A DNA stretch of 64,000 nt, from positions 2,490,001 to 2,554,000 of the forward strand of contig JANCIK010000003.1 of NCBI GenBank assembly GCA_028532985.1. The letters are read 5' to 3'. Below, piece after piece: positions 1-9,864 of the stretch; within the stretch, counting starts at the first letter, position 1, and each line of letters begins with the position of its first letter. The position numbers and the translations under genes are program-made. The notes under the pieces were generated by a model, which saw only the letters and a program-made list of their open reading frames with translations, was not told the origin of the DNA and made no database searches. Source of the DNA: Stropharia rugosoannulata. Taxonomy: Eukaryota; Basidiomycota; Agaricomycetes; Agaricales; Strophariaceae.

Positions 1-745
1 GATGATCTATTGACAGGCAGAACAGCTTTGTTTTGCGATAATCATATCATGACTGTGTGGTGGAAAATAGTGCATGGAGTGGGCTACGGTATGTCCGAGA
101 AGACCCATGAAGTGCTTTGTAGGCGAAGTTTTTTTTAAAACTTTTTCCTGGAGGAATAAAGCCCGTTTCCCTGGTAATGCAGCTGTAGGTTGCCCGGGCC
201 ACCATGTCAACCGAGACGACAGGTACATAACGTACGTGGAGATGGAGAATGCATAGTGTTGTTTCAACGTGAGAGACTTTTGATTCGTAGGTCGCATGCA
301 AGCTGCATCATCATGGGAAGAAATTCAGCAGCATTCGAATCAGAGCAACCCGTACGCTCACGTTGTACGTCAGCGTTCGAGAAGAATGCTTCGATTGAAC
401 GTGTATTGGCGAACGGTGGACGCCTGGCAAGCAGTGGGCACTGACAAACCGTGCGCGTTGATACAGAATATGATCATCATTTCATTCTAGTAGAGCTTTC
501 AGGTAGACAGATACATTTCTCGCAGCCCTTGTTGAAAGGATGCTTCGATGAGAAGGAGGGATGTATTTGGGATACTAACGAACGGTTCAAAGCTGGGAAA
601 CAGCGATGAGTCCACCAATAGCATGACTGTTACATAATGATCACTTACCTAAGATAAACACCACTGTAACGGGACTTCACAACCCTCACTGTATCAATCA
701 ACACCGCCAATTACACACGTCCGTTGCAAACCCGAGTAGTGCGCA
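1..745. other. Intergenic, no gene seen
   Basis: No frame on either strand shows a recognisable domain or a series of splice-compatible exons. Short open frames of 60-96 codons are present but lack family resemblance. The right end is the promoter and 5' leader of the HAD phosphatase gene that starts at 746. A gene end lying mostly outside the window on the left cannot be excluded. Confidence 0.5.
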
Positions 746-1907
746 ATGTCACCAACAACCGTGAACGTTGATGCAGTATGAATTCATCATTTTGTTGAGA
801 AGTTTGTTTCTCAGGCTGATTGACCAGATTCTATTTGACATGGATGGGTATGTACGCCCGATGATTGATATCCGATTGCAATGACACATCCTGTTCGTTG
901 ATTTACAGGCAAGTCCTCAATTTAACCACTAAGTGAAAGAGTTTCTTAGCGTCGTCCACTTCTGTAGAACATTGATCGATTCCACACCGGGAGTGTTGCA
1001 AGCTTGGAAAACATTCTGTTCGGATTACAATTTAGGCGACTCCGTGAAGATTGCTCATGAAACGCACGGTCGCCGACTTTATGATACTCTCAAAGAATAT
1101 TGTGGAATAACCAGCGAAAGCCGCCTTTTGGTGCGTGAATCATGATGACTGCAATGGTTGCGTATGTTCAACCTGTTTCTCCAGGAAGAAATTGATCGCT
1201 TTGAGGATGAAGTCATCCAAGGAGGTCCAATGGCGTTGCCAAATGCTATTGGTCTACTCACAAAGGTCAGCATGTACGCATTGTAACGGTCTATATTCAC
1301 TCTGGACCATAAATTTCTTTTCGTGTACAGTTGTCATCGCACCCATTAAGCAGTTCAAGGTGGACGATTGTTACCTCTGGTAGGCAATTCGGCGCAGAAT
1401 AAGCGTTCAATGATTCCAAGCATACTCAGCATCGAATAAATATGCTCCTCGGGCACTCGAGCGGTCGGGTGTTCCTCTTCCTTCGAAAGGACTAATTACA
1501 TCCAATGATGTTACAAGAGGAAAGCCACAACCCGACCCTTATTTAGCAGGTGCCTCTCTTCTGGGAATAGATGCTACCAAATGTACGGAAATTCGGTTAA
1601 ATCATAAATACCGAGATCACCTTGTTCTTCACAGGTCTGGTCGTCGAGGACGCAACGTCAGGATTGAAATCTGGTCATGCTGCTGGGGCACTGGTCTTAG
1701 CGGTATGTACATCAACTGAGCGTGAAACCCTTATTGGATCGGGAGCAAACCCCGACTTCATAGTGACTGACCTCTCTAAGTATGTTCTCAAACCTTCTGC
1801 TACAAAATCGTCTGATCTTGATGTAATTTCTCCTTTAAAGGGTCAATGTGGAAGTAGTAGATGGCAAATTGCAAGTTATAATGGACCAGTCATCGGAAGC
1901 CAGTTAA
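746..1907 (+). CDS. HAD-superfamily sugar/glycerol phosphatase (GPP/DOG-like)
   Basis: Predicted 235-aa cytosolic HAD subfamily IA phosphatase, the family of yeast glycerol-3-phosphatase and 2-deoxyglucose-6-phosphatase, which hydrolyse small phosphorylated sugars or polyols. I read eight exons: 746-775, 828-847, 968-1130, 1185-1265, 1331-1379, 1430-1582, 1635-1779 and 1841-1907, all GT-AG with consistent phases. Motif I (ILFDMDGTLIDST, first Asp the nucleophile) is assembled from exons 2 and 3. RWTIVTSASNKY gives motif II, TSNDVTRGKPQPDPY the motif III lysine, and LVVEDATSG the motif IV acids. The cap reads HGRRLYDTLKEYCGI. Length matches the family. The start ATG at 746 follows the usual short N-terminus before the FDMDG strand. 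Substrate cannot be told from sequence. Exon 2 is only 20 nt long, so an automatic annotation could easily call this gene broken. Confidence 0.88.
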
Positions 1908-2663
1908 AAGAGTCGAGAAACACTGTCTTGCATAGATTCTCTAATGGGTCCCAACAGGTCCCAAGATTTGCGGGTGGGGTGGTCAATCGTCATCTTAATT
2001 GCAGAGGTTACCACAGTTGCGCAATGGTACAGCCTGCCACCTCCGCTTGTTCCATGCCAGGCTCGAGTTGTCGCGGTAATCGAATAGACCCTGCATGCAT
2101 TATACGATTGTCGCCGAGTAATCCCCTATTGTGCACCAATTGCTTTGTCGAATGCGATTTTGTACTGAAAATATCGGGCGGTAAATTAGACGTTCGATAT
2201 TCACTCAGTGGCATTTGTGGCTACTCGCGTGCTCTGTTTGCACGATGTCTTGCCTCGCATTATTCTTGTTTTATTCACTTCATAGCAAACCTTTGACCAA
2301 ATAGTATGCCCATGAGAACCCTTCCGAAAGACTTCTTGAAAGGAAGATATGTGCTTCCGAGTCCGACCAGCCGGAAAGAACAATGTATTCGCCCATCTTG
2401 GCCGAGGGGGCCAGAATGTCACAATCGATTTGCCATCAATTAAACTGCCCTCCTTGTGGTCACGACAAACAAGCGCCACACCCGGGCCATAGCAGCACAT
2501 TGTTCCTTTTTAACGGTCAGGCTCTGTGCTCTGCATCCCACATTTCTCTCCTCTACTCTTTTCCTTTGTGGCCAGGTGTCACTCCTTTCCCTGCCCACTT
2601 AGTACATTCTTTCGACTTCAGGACCCCCACTCCCTTTCCCATCTTCCGCTTACTCTTGACATT
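1908..2663. other. Intergenic, pyrimidine-rich promoter region
   Basis: No supportable gene. Open frames on both strands here are short and without family resemblance. From about 2500 to 2660 the plus strand is strongly pyrimidine-rich (C/T tracts), as is common directly upstream of expressed fungal genes, and leads into the signal-peptide gene starting at 2664. Confidence 0.55.
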
Positions 2664-4177
2664 ATGCAGATCAGTAGTCTAATTATAACATTAGCCTTAT
2701 CTTTGGCTGCCTCTGCACGATCTCTTCAATATGTTAGACTGGCGGAGAGAGCAAGCTTCGATTTAGCAAATGGACAGGCCGCCATAGCCCTTAAGTGCGT
2801 ATGCCACTTCTAAAGCTCTGTAACATGCACTGATTGTGTGTGTGTGTTTTATAGCAACCAGTTTAAGACCCTCACGCCCTCTTCCAAATGTACTAGTGGG
2901 GAGAATGCTTGTGTAGACAACAAGTTCGCGCAGTGCGTGAATGGAAAATTTGTTATTCAAGCATGTGCTCCTGGAACAGTGTAAGTCCACTCTTTGAAAG
3001 AGACACTTCTTCGTCGACATTGAACTTATGCGTTGCCCTTTCTTTTATCCCGAAGTTGTGCCGCTCTGCCTCTGGTCAACTCACCCGGCACTTCGATCAC
3101 TTGCGCATTCTCTAGCGATGTAACTGCAAGAATCAAAGCTGTACTGTGTTTCTTTTTACTCTCGTGTCTCATTGTATTGACAACAATTGGCAGACTGGAG
3201 CTGATGTCACAAGTGGTAGTGTGACCACGTCCAAGGGTGCTAGTACCACCAAAACCAGCGCTTCTTCAGCTCAAACTTCTGCTAGCTCTGCATCCGGCGT
3301 ATGTTCATTATCTTTTGATGGTTACCCCATCATTAACATGTTATTGTGATATCCAGGACGACGCACAAACCTCACTCAGTAAAATTTCTACCTGATTTCA
3401 AATTGGTATCCGTGATTGATCTAAAATCCTTTTCCCAGCTTTGGACCCTGCTGTTATTGCGAAGGGATTTGCCAACAATGGGCAAGATGTCCCAGCAGCT
3501 GGTAAGAGTATTTCTTATTCTGAATCATATCATATCAACTCATTTTTCACAGGTCAAGTTGCTTCACTGACATCCACGAACAATTTTATCAACTTCTGCA
3601 AGACCGTCAATCTCCCGATAACAAATGGTGCACAAGTCGTTGGCGGGTCATGTAATCCTGCGCCCATGGGTGCTATGCCCGCCAAGAGCTTGATGCCCTC
3701 GTCCAAGTTCCAATCCCCTAAGAACGGAGCAAAGATCACGGCGAACAAAACATTCACCGTCAAGATGGGCATCAAGAACCTTGAAACGGGCAACTTTGTC
3801 AATGCTAACCAGAACTACTTCTCGGCTCCCCAACAGCTGAATGCGCAAGGGATTATCCGTGGCCATTCACATATTGTCATCGAAAAGGTCTCATCCCTGG
3901 ATTCGACCACGATTCTTGACCCCACTGCTTTCGTGTTTTTTAAAGGACTCAATAACGCTGCCGTCAATGGGGTTCTTTCGGCTGATGTTGATGGCGGTCT
4001 TCCTGCTGGTGTCTACAAGATTTCGTCCATCAACTCTGCAGCGAATCATCAACCTGTTTTAGCCCCGGTGGCGCAACACGGCTCTCTGGATGATGCTATC
4101 TATGTGAGTTTTGTCTTCTATGTTGTCACTCTGTACATTAACAAATTATCCTTTATCATCAGTTTACTGTCGAGTAA
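2664..4177 (+). CDS. Secreted protein: CBM19-like domain plus conserved fungal secreted domain
   Basis: Starts with a clear signal peptide (MQISSLIITLALSLAASA). Next comes a small Cys domain of CBM19 (chitin-binding) type, with TSGENACVDNKFAQCVNGKF, QACAPGT and a CAALPLVNSPGTSITC segment, then a Ser/Thr-rich linker. A conserved domain of about 220 aa follows, beginning LDPAVIAKGFANNGQDVPAA and ending QHGSLDDAIYFTVE. At least eight exons are needed; junctions at about 2795, 2980, 3141, 3299, 3383, 3500 and 4104 all have GT-AG introns in phase, and the stop is TAA 4175-4177 after the short last exon. The domain family occurs widely in fungal secretomes; I know no proven activity, and I recall misleading database names such as 'ribosomal protein S17'. 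Binding to the chitinous wall is inferred from the CBM19-like part only. A paralogue lies at 44308-45594. Confidence 0.82.
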
Positions 4178-4370
4178 TTCAATGTTTAAAGAGTCATTCT
4201 CGTATTATATGTTTTTAGTTGCAAAGTCAATGTATGCATACACCAGCAATCTGCCACCAATAAATATGAACTCAAAAATTATCTGCCGCGAGGTGCAATC
4301 AATAAAGTTGGGATTGAATGGAATAAGCTGGACTAGAACAGCATCTCGTATAAACAGATTGATACATATT

Positions 4371-5217
4371 TTACTTAGATGGTTCAGCATCCTCCAGGGG
4401 TGGGGGACCATCATCATCAGAATCGTCATCTCCCTCATTATCATCACCTGCTGACCCTGATGCACCAGCGCCGAAGTCGGGCATGCCTCCTGCGCCCCCC
4501 ATCTGTGCCATCATCTGAAGTGCGATGTCAGCCTAGGTTAAAGTATGATGAATATATGATTACCTTTTCAAAGTCCATGCCGCCCATGCCGCCCATACCT
4601 CCCATACCTCCCATACCTCCCATACCTCCCATGCCTCCCATGCCCATGTCCATGTCTTCGGGGATATCAGCGGGAGCTTCATCTTGTTCATCTTCATCAA
4701 TCCATTTGCTAAAGTCGGTCTTCAAGAAAGCATTTTTAACTTTGTCTTTAGTGAGGCGAGGCCAGTACTCGGTTTTCTTCTCCTTTTTGCGGATAACCAA
4801 GTTGAATGAACGGGAGTTCAGTTTTTGGCCCGATTTCTTGAGAAAAGTAAGGAAACGTGTATATAGCATGAATTATTTTTCGTGCGTACCTCGGGGACAA
4901 CTTCTTCAAATAGCTCGAGATCGAAGCCATACTCCTTACGTTCACTGAGGTAAATCCAGTCAGATACGGCTGTAAAGAGTACACGCAAATACATACGTTC
5001 CAGCATGAGCTTTGAAGGTGATTGAAGTCGGGGTAAGCTTATATTCCAGGGAGGATTCGTCGATATCGGGCAGATTCACAGTGACATAGAGGATATTCTG
5101 CGCGATCGCGCGACGCGTATGTGAGATTAAGATCAACATGGACAACAAAGCGTTTACCTTGTCCTCGTCGACATCGGAGCATCGCTGCGCCCAGAGAACT
5201 TCAGGATGTTGAACCAT
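4371..5217 (-). CDS. SBA1: p23/Sba1-type Hsp90 co-chaperone
   Basis: CS-domain protein of the p23 family (yeast Sba1, fission yeast Wos2), which binds the ATP-bound Hsp90 dimer and slows its ATPase. Exon 1 encodes MVQHPEVLWAQRCSDVDEDK; the following exons give ILYVTVNLPDIDESSLEYKL, the WIYLSERKEYGFDLELFEEV segment and NSRSFNLVIRKKEKKTEYWP, the signature strand with the conserved Trp-Pro. The C-terminus has an acidic stretch, seven or so Gly-Gly-Met repeats and an acidic tail ending DDDGPPPLEDAEPSK. Five exons join with GT-AG introns (for example K|NILYV and DFEK|ADIAL). The stop lies 193 bp beyond that of the convergent secreted-protein gene. Length and acidic tail agree with the family. Confidence 0.93.
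4577..4650. repeat. 9-bp tandem repeat encoding Gly-Gly-Met
   Basis: On the plus strand the unit reads about CCATACCTC or CCATGCCGC, repeated roughly eight times. On the minus strand it encodes (GGM)n within the p23 co-chaperone. Such an array can change length by slippage without breaking the frame. Confidence 0.85.
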
Positions 5218-5403
5218 GGTGATATAAAGGTTGATGTGGTGGAACGTTAAGTTTAAGAGGATGCGTTGAATACCTTGTGGAACTCTCCAGAAAGTTCAAG
5301 GCGCCTTTTTAGGCAGGCACATCCGGCGCGCGGCCGGCAATGCCGCCCGTGTGCAGGATCCGCGGACCAGACTGCAGAATGCGGTTTGTCCAAGCAGTAC
5401 ACA

Positions 5404-6252
5404 ATGTGGTGCACCCGCTGGTACCTCCCCCTCCTTCTCCTCCCCCTCCCCTCCGCAGCCCCGTATTTCCTGATCCTCTTTCTTATATCTATTACTATTC
5501 ACGCCAAACCTTGGTTTGTCCCTTGTTTTCCACGTCGTCACACACTAACTAATATTCTTTGCAGCTTCTACTGCATTATTTTGCTCACCACCCTCTTTAT
5601 CTCCACCTGCTATTGGCCCCCAATCCCGGTCGATACTTTACTTACTATGCCATGGGCGCAGAATGTCACTACCTTTGCTGATGCGCTCAAGGCGACGCTC
5701 CCGTCTAATTTCACCAAACCTATTCCAGCTGTCATGCGACCACTTGATCGCTGCTGGTGCGACCTGGGAACGGGGGGGCTGTTTGAACCGTATAATGTTT
5801 CTCGATGGGAAGTTATTAGCGTCAAGAAGCTTGCGTCCACTCTAGAACGCGAACAGCTTTTAGAGTCCGTACATCTGTTGGGAGACGAACACAGGCATCA
5901 AGATGAACCTGAACCGACCTCTTTCTACATTACTGGTCACGACGAGGAGGAAAGCACTGAACCCAGTACAATCACAGAGATACCCTCAGAATCAGCTTCT
6001 GGTTTTACAGGCTTTTGGTCTCGTCTAAATTTGCTCGCGCGTGGTCCATCGACGTCATACAAGTCTGAAATCCCACTACCGACTCCCCATCCAGTACTGG
6101 CAGGTGCTACAGAGCCTCCTCCTAAGGAAACGGCGACGACGAATTTGCCTCATGAAGCTCAACCCTCGTCGAGGGATCCATTAATTCGCCATGAATACGA
6201 TTTACGACAGTATGGCTTCGGAATGATAGTTGATTTACGTTGGTCTCGATAG
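5404..6252 (+). CDS. Basidiomycete integral membrane protein, function unknown
   Basis: I place the start at ATG 5404 (MWCTRWYLPLLLLP), because the reading frame upstream is rich in low-complexity codons and lies close to the divergent p23 gene. An intron of about 50 bp is likely near 5512-5563: a GTTTGT donor, a CTAAC branch site and a TTTGCAG acceptor are present and the frame is kept. Two hydrophobic helices follow (about residues 7-32 and 38-54), separated by IHAKP. The rest is soluble: PWAQNVTTFADALKATLP, then the Cys/Trp motif RPLDRCWCDLGTGGLFEPYN, an acidic region and a final LRQYGFGMIVDLRWSR. I believe similar proteins occur in other mushrooms, without known function. The p23 gene diverges from it, 186 bp apart between start codons. 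Confidence 0.6.
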   Translation: MWCTRWYLPLLLLPLPSAAPYFLILFLISITIHAKPWFVPCFPRRHTLTNILCSFYCIILLTTLFISTCYWPPIPVDTLLTMPWAQNVTTFADALKATLPSNFTKPIPAVMRPLDRCWCDLGTGGLFEPYNVSRWEVISVKKLASTLEREQLLESVHLLGDEHRHQDEPEPTSFYITGHDEEESTEPSTITEIPSESASGFTGFWSRLNLLARGPSTSYKSEIPLPTPHPVLAGATEPPPKETATTNLPHEAQPSSRDPLIRHEYDLRQYGFGMIVDLRWSR

Positions 6253-6682
6253 CATTATACCACTGGCGAAGTTCAAATGACATAAAAGCAGCCGTAATAA
6301 GTACAGCTGGTGTGCAAGTAATATCGCTCGAAGTCACAGCCATTCGAGGACTGAAATGTGATGATGTGGACGGGAGAGCGGGTCTCGCAGGCGGGAGAAA
6401 GAGACATTGTAGTAGAAGTGCTTAGAGCAATGCAGATGGCATTGCCGATTTGCCACGACTTTGTAATTTGATATGTGTATAACACTCAAAGAAATATTAT
6501 TCGGGAGGATGAATATCGAGCTGTGAGTCGTGGGAAAGGGATCCAAAAGGGTTAAAGGTAGGAGAGCGGCTGGACAAGTGAATCTGAGAGACGTCAGAAA
6601 CCGGCTTGGAGCAAAATTCTATCTCTGTCCTTCCTCTTTCCCGAACGTTTCTTAGGGTTGGTTCTTCGGAACATCCATAGCT
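6253..6682. other. Intergenic
   Basis: 3' region of the membrane-protein gene and promoter of the MDV1-like gene. Nothing coding is recognisable. A pyrimidine-rich tract (about 6620-6650) precedes the start at 6683. Confidence 0.55.
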
Positions 6683-9251
6683 ATGGGGTCAGACCACCGC
6701 GGTCGAGCTGCCAATGATCGGCGGAGTAATACAACTCCTGGCTTGGATCCTATAGTAACTGGCGCTTCAAGTTCATCGAACAACACCTTCAGCAAACTGG
6801 AACTCGTACAGAAGGCCTTCATGTCGCCATTCACCCACAGGAAGAATGAGTCCACGCGCATTCTGTCTGATCGTAAGTACCATTTTGACGGACGGACTGA
6901 ATGTATCCCTTTTCTGAGCTATCAAACAGTTGCGCCTGTAATTATGACGCCGCGTATGATCAACACGGCGGCAGCTGTTTCTTCAAAACCACGCGCGTCG
7001 GTAGGTGGATCATCTCTGTCAAGTTCGAAAGTGAATTTCGCTACCCTTGGACGCGCTCCGTTACGGCTAGGGCTCGGGTCGAGACGAATTACATCGGGTG
7101 ACCTCCAAATTTTCGAAGCGGCGGAGGAGCTGCTTGAAGCGGAAGTTCCTGAACCCGAAGGCGTTGCCTCTAATGTCAGTTTACTTCGTGGATTTAACGC
7201 GACAATCCCGAGTGCCGAGCAGAGTAAATCAAGGCGGCGGCAGATACGCAGTGTTGACACACCGCGTCTTGGCCTTAAAAAGCTTGGAATGAGCGCGCGT
7301 GGGCTTTTAGCGGAGGAGGAAGATCACGAAGGGCAGAGTGTCGCTAGTGAAGATGATGTCGTCCTAGTCCGACATCCGAAGAAGAAAGGCAGGGAGAGTC
7401 TGAGTGCTACCAAGAAACTCGGGATAGATGAACTCTCACGACAAACGCAAGAAATCATGCACGACAAGGAGAACATCCATGTTAAGAGGGTGCGTATATC
7501 AGTAGCAATGTCGCCCGTGTACTAAAGCTTCTGGAATGAATAGAGCTTGATTGGTAGCGAAATCGAGGAGATTGCGCACAAAATACAAGCCCTGGACGGC
7601 ATTCGAACTAAGTTAGAGAAGGATCTCCTCAAGCTACAGGAAGACGAGCTAGAACTCGACGATGAACGTAAGTACTCTCAAGTTCAGCGGAGTATCCTGT
7701 TGTGAAACGGTTTGCAGTGCAAGGTGTTAAAGATAGGATGAGATTTGAACAAGAAGTTACTCATACTTCGGCCGCCAGCATACAAAATCTACATCTACCG
7801 CCGAGTTCCCGTCGAAGAAAAGGTGTGCCTTGTACCGCTATGTCCGTAGGTTTTCCTAACCTGCTTTAAAGGTCCCGCTTTCCTTCCCTCCGAGCATGAC
7901 GAACTTCCACCTGGCGTCGCATTTATGGTGTGCTAATTCACTCGCGTTACCGTACAAGCAGCTCAATATATTCCAGACGTTAGAAAGCCATACGACTCCT
8001 ATCACTGCCCTCGACTTCTCAGAGCCATATGGTACACTAGTTACAGCTTCGCAAGAGGATGCGCAACCCCGTGTCTGGGATCTTATGACAGGGGAAGAGA
8101 TTGCAAGGCTACGCGGTCATATTGGGGCCGTACATTGTCTACAAGTGGAAGATCATGTTTGTTTAACAGGCGGTGCAGATGGTAATGTGCGTTTGTGGGA
8201 CCTGAGGAGAGTCGAAGATGATGAGGGCTGGGGTGAAGGGGAGATGGTGAACCTGAGCGATGTCCCCGAAGAAGATGAAGACGCTGAACAAGCAACCTCC
8301 GCCCAGTCCAGTCAGGAAACAGAAACCAAGGAAGGCCCTTGTGCTCGCCTGCTCGAAGGTCACACCCAGGCTGTCACTGCTCTGTATTTTGAGGACGAAT
8401 GTTTGGTAAGTAAATTTCGAGACTTTGTTATTGGAATCTAACCCGGCCGTATTAGGTGACCGGAGCCTCAGACAAGACCTTGCGGCAATGGGATCTCACT
8501 ACTGGACAATGTGTAATGACTATGGATATCCTCTGGGCTATCTCACATCCGGCAAACGGCCATGTAACGAGTCCTGTAGCCGGCTCGTCTTTCCCAGGTA
8601 GCTTCTCTGTACAAACGCCGCCTTACGCCGATGGGTCCCGGGAAACATACGAGGACTTTGTAGGAGGTGTTCAGTTCTGGGGATATGGACTGGTCAGTGG
8701 TAGCGGGGATGGTGCAGTTAGGATGTGGGATAGTAAGTGTTATCATCTCGTTTCTGACTTATACTCATCGTATGGCAGTGCGTACTGGACAAGCGCATAG
8801 GACACTACTGGGACATACCGGACCTGTAACTTGTCTTCAGTTTGATGAGATCCACATCGCGAGTGGAAGTCTCGACAAGACCTTGAAGGTCACTTCCCGT
8901 ATTCATTGATGTTTCGAGTACATTACTAAATTCCATATGTCAGATATGGGATCTTCGAACAGGAGGCATCTTCGAGACTATCCAATTTGATCATGCGGTG
9001 ACTGCTTTACAGTTCGACACCCGCAAGATCATTGCGGCAGCTGGGGAAAATGGCGCCAAGGTGATTTCAGTATCCTCTCTCTCCTCTAACCGCTCAACAA
9101 GTTTGTTTTGTAGGTGTATAATAGGACTACCTCGCAGACCTCTACATTACTCACCAATGGCCATATTAAACCCATGGAGAGGCTTCGCTATATGGACCGC
9201 TTCCTTGTAACTGGTGGCCGCGACGCCAAAATTAAAATATGGTCATTATAG
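6683..9251 (+). CDS. MDV1: Mitochondrial division protein Mdv1/Caf4-like WD40 adaptor
   Basis: About 700 aa over roughly ten exons. Mdv1 links the outer-membrane receptor Fis1 to the dynamin Dnm1 during mitochondrial fission. The N-terminal part contains [16 protein letters not shown], resembling the Fis1-binding region. A central coiled coil for dimerisation follows ([17 protein letters not shown] to [14 protein letters not shown]). The C-terminal half is a WD40 propeller: [80 protein letters not shown] and a final [10 protein letters not shown]. An acidic loop ([11 protein letters not shown]) interrupts two blades and an insertion enlarges another, as in yeast Mdv1. Introns are GT-AG throughout, for example between FM and TLESHTTPI near 7929-7975. 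No frame damage seen. Confidence 0.93.
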
Positions 9252-9864
9252 AAATATTGCAATAATAATATAATTACATAGATCCTATACATAAGATGGG
9301 GTGGTGGTGCTGGAATCAAGCCAGCCAGTCCTGGAGCTATATGCACGGTAACAATTTAGAAGAATCCCCTTGTGATCCTCTCTTTCGAGCCAGGACGGAC
9401 TCAGGGTGCTGAGGCCCCAGGGCCTCCTCCAGAGTCCCAGAGTCCAGAGTCCAGGAACTCGAAAGATATTTCACGATCACGTGACAAACTCTTTCACGCG
9501 TGTTGCTTGCTCTGAGTTCGCCATTCAATTTCCTTTCTTGGCCAGGGGACAGAGCTCCTTTGACCTGAACTTGCTTCCAACTTGCTTTGCACCTTCTGTC
9601 ATTTGGCTCTGGCCATTATCTTGCTATATCATACGTCCTCTCTTCTCATACAGAGGCATCTAGGCGACCTTCAAGCATTCTAATCAAACGATCTACTATA
9701 CGTTCTAATTGCCTTAAAAAACTAACTCTTTCTGCGCTTGGCAGCAGTTTGCTTATTTCAACTATTGCGACTTGCGACTTTGGCCAAACAAACTCCAAAC
9801 TTGAGTTGGTTTGGGCTGATCCTAAATATCTATTCCCTAAAATATATATACCCCTGCGTCATCC
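9252..9864. other. Intergenic
   Basis: No gene recognised; the open frames at 9406-9663 and 9587-9943 have no family resemblance. Contains a 7-bp tandem repeat (see 9430-9455) and an AT-rich ATATATATA tract at about 9841-9850 just before the start of the SprT-like gene. Confidence 0.5.
9430..9455. repeat. Short tandem repeat CAGAGTC/CCAGAGT
   Basis: Three to four imperfect copies of a 7-bp unit (CAGAGTC) in a row between the MDV1 and SprT-like genes. No function is evident. Confidence 0.6.

Noticed and set aside
7..301. Two overlapping minus-strand open frames of 84-96 codons
   Set aside because: No domain, no compatible splice signals, and each overlaps the other in a different frame; treated as chance.
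4577..4650. Possible CRISPR-like array
   Set aside because: Contiguous 9-bp coding repeat without spacers in a eukaryotic gene.
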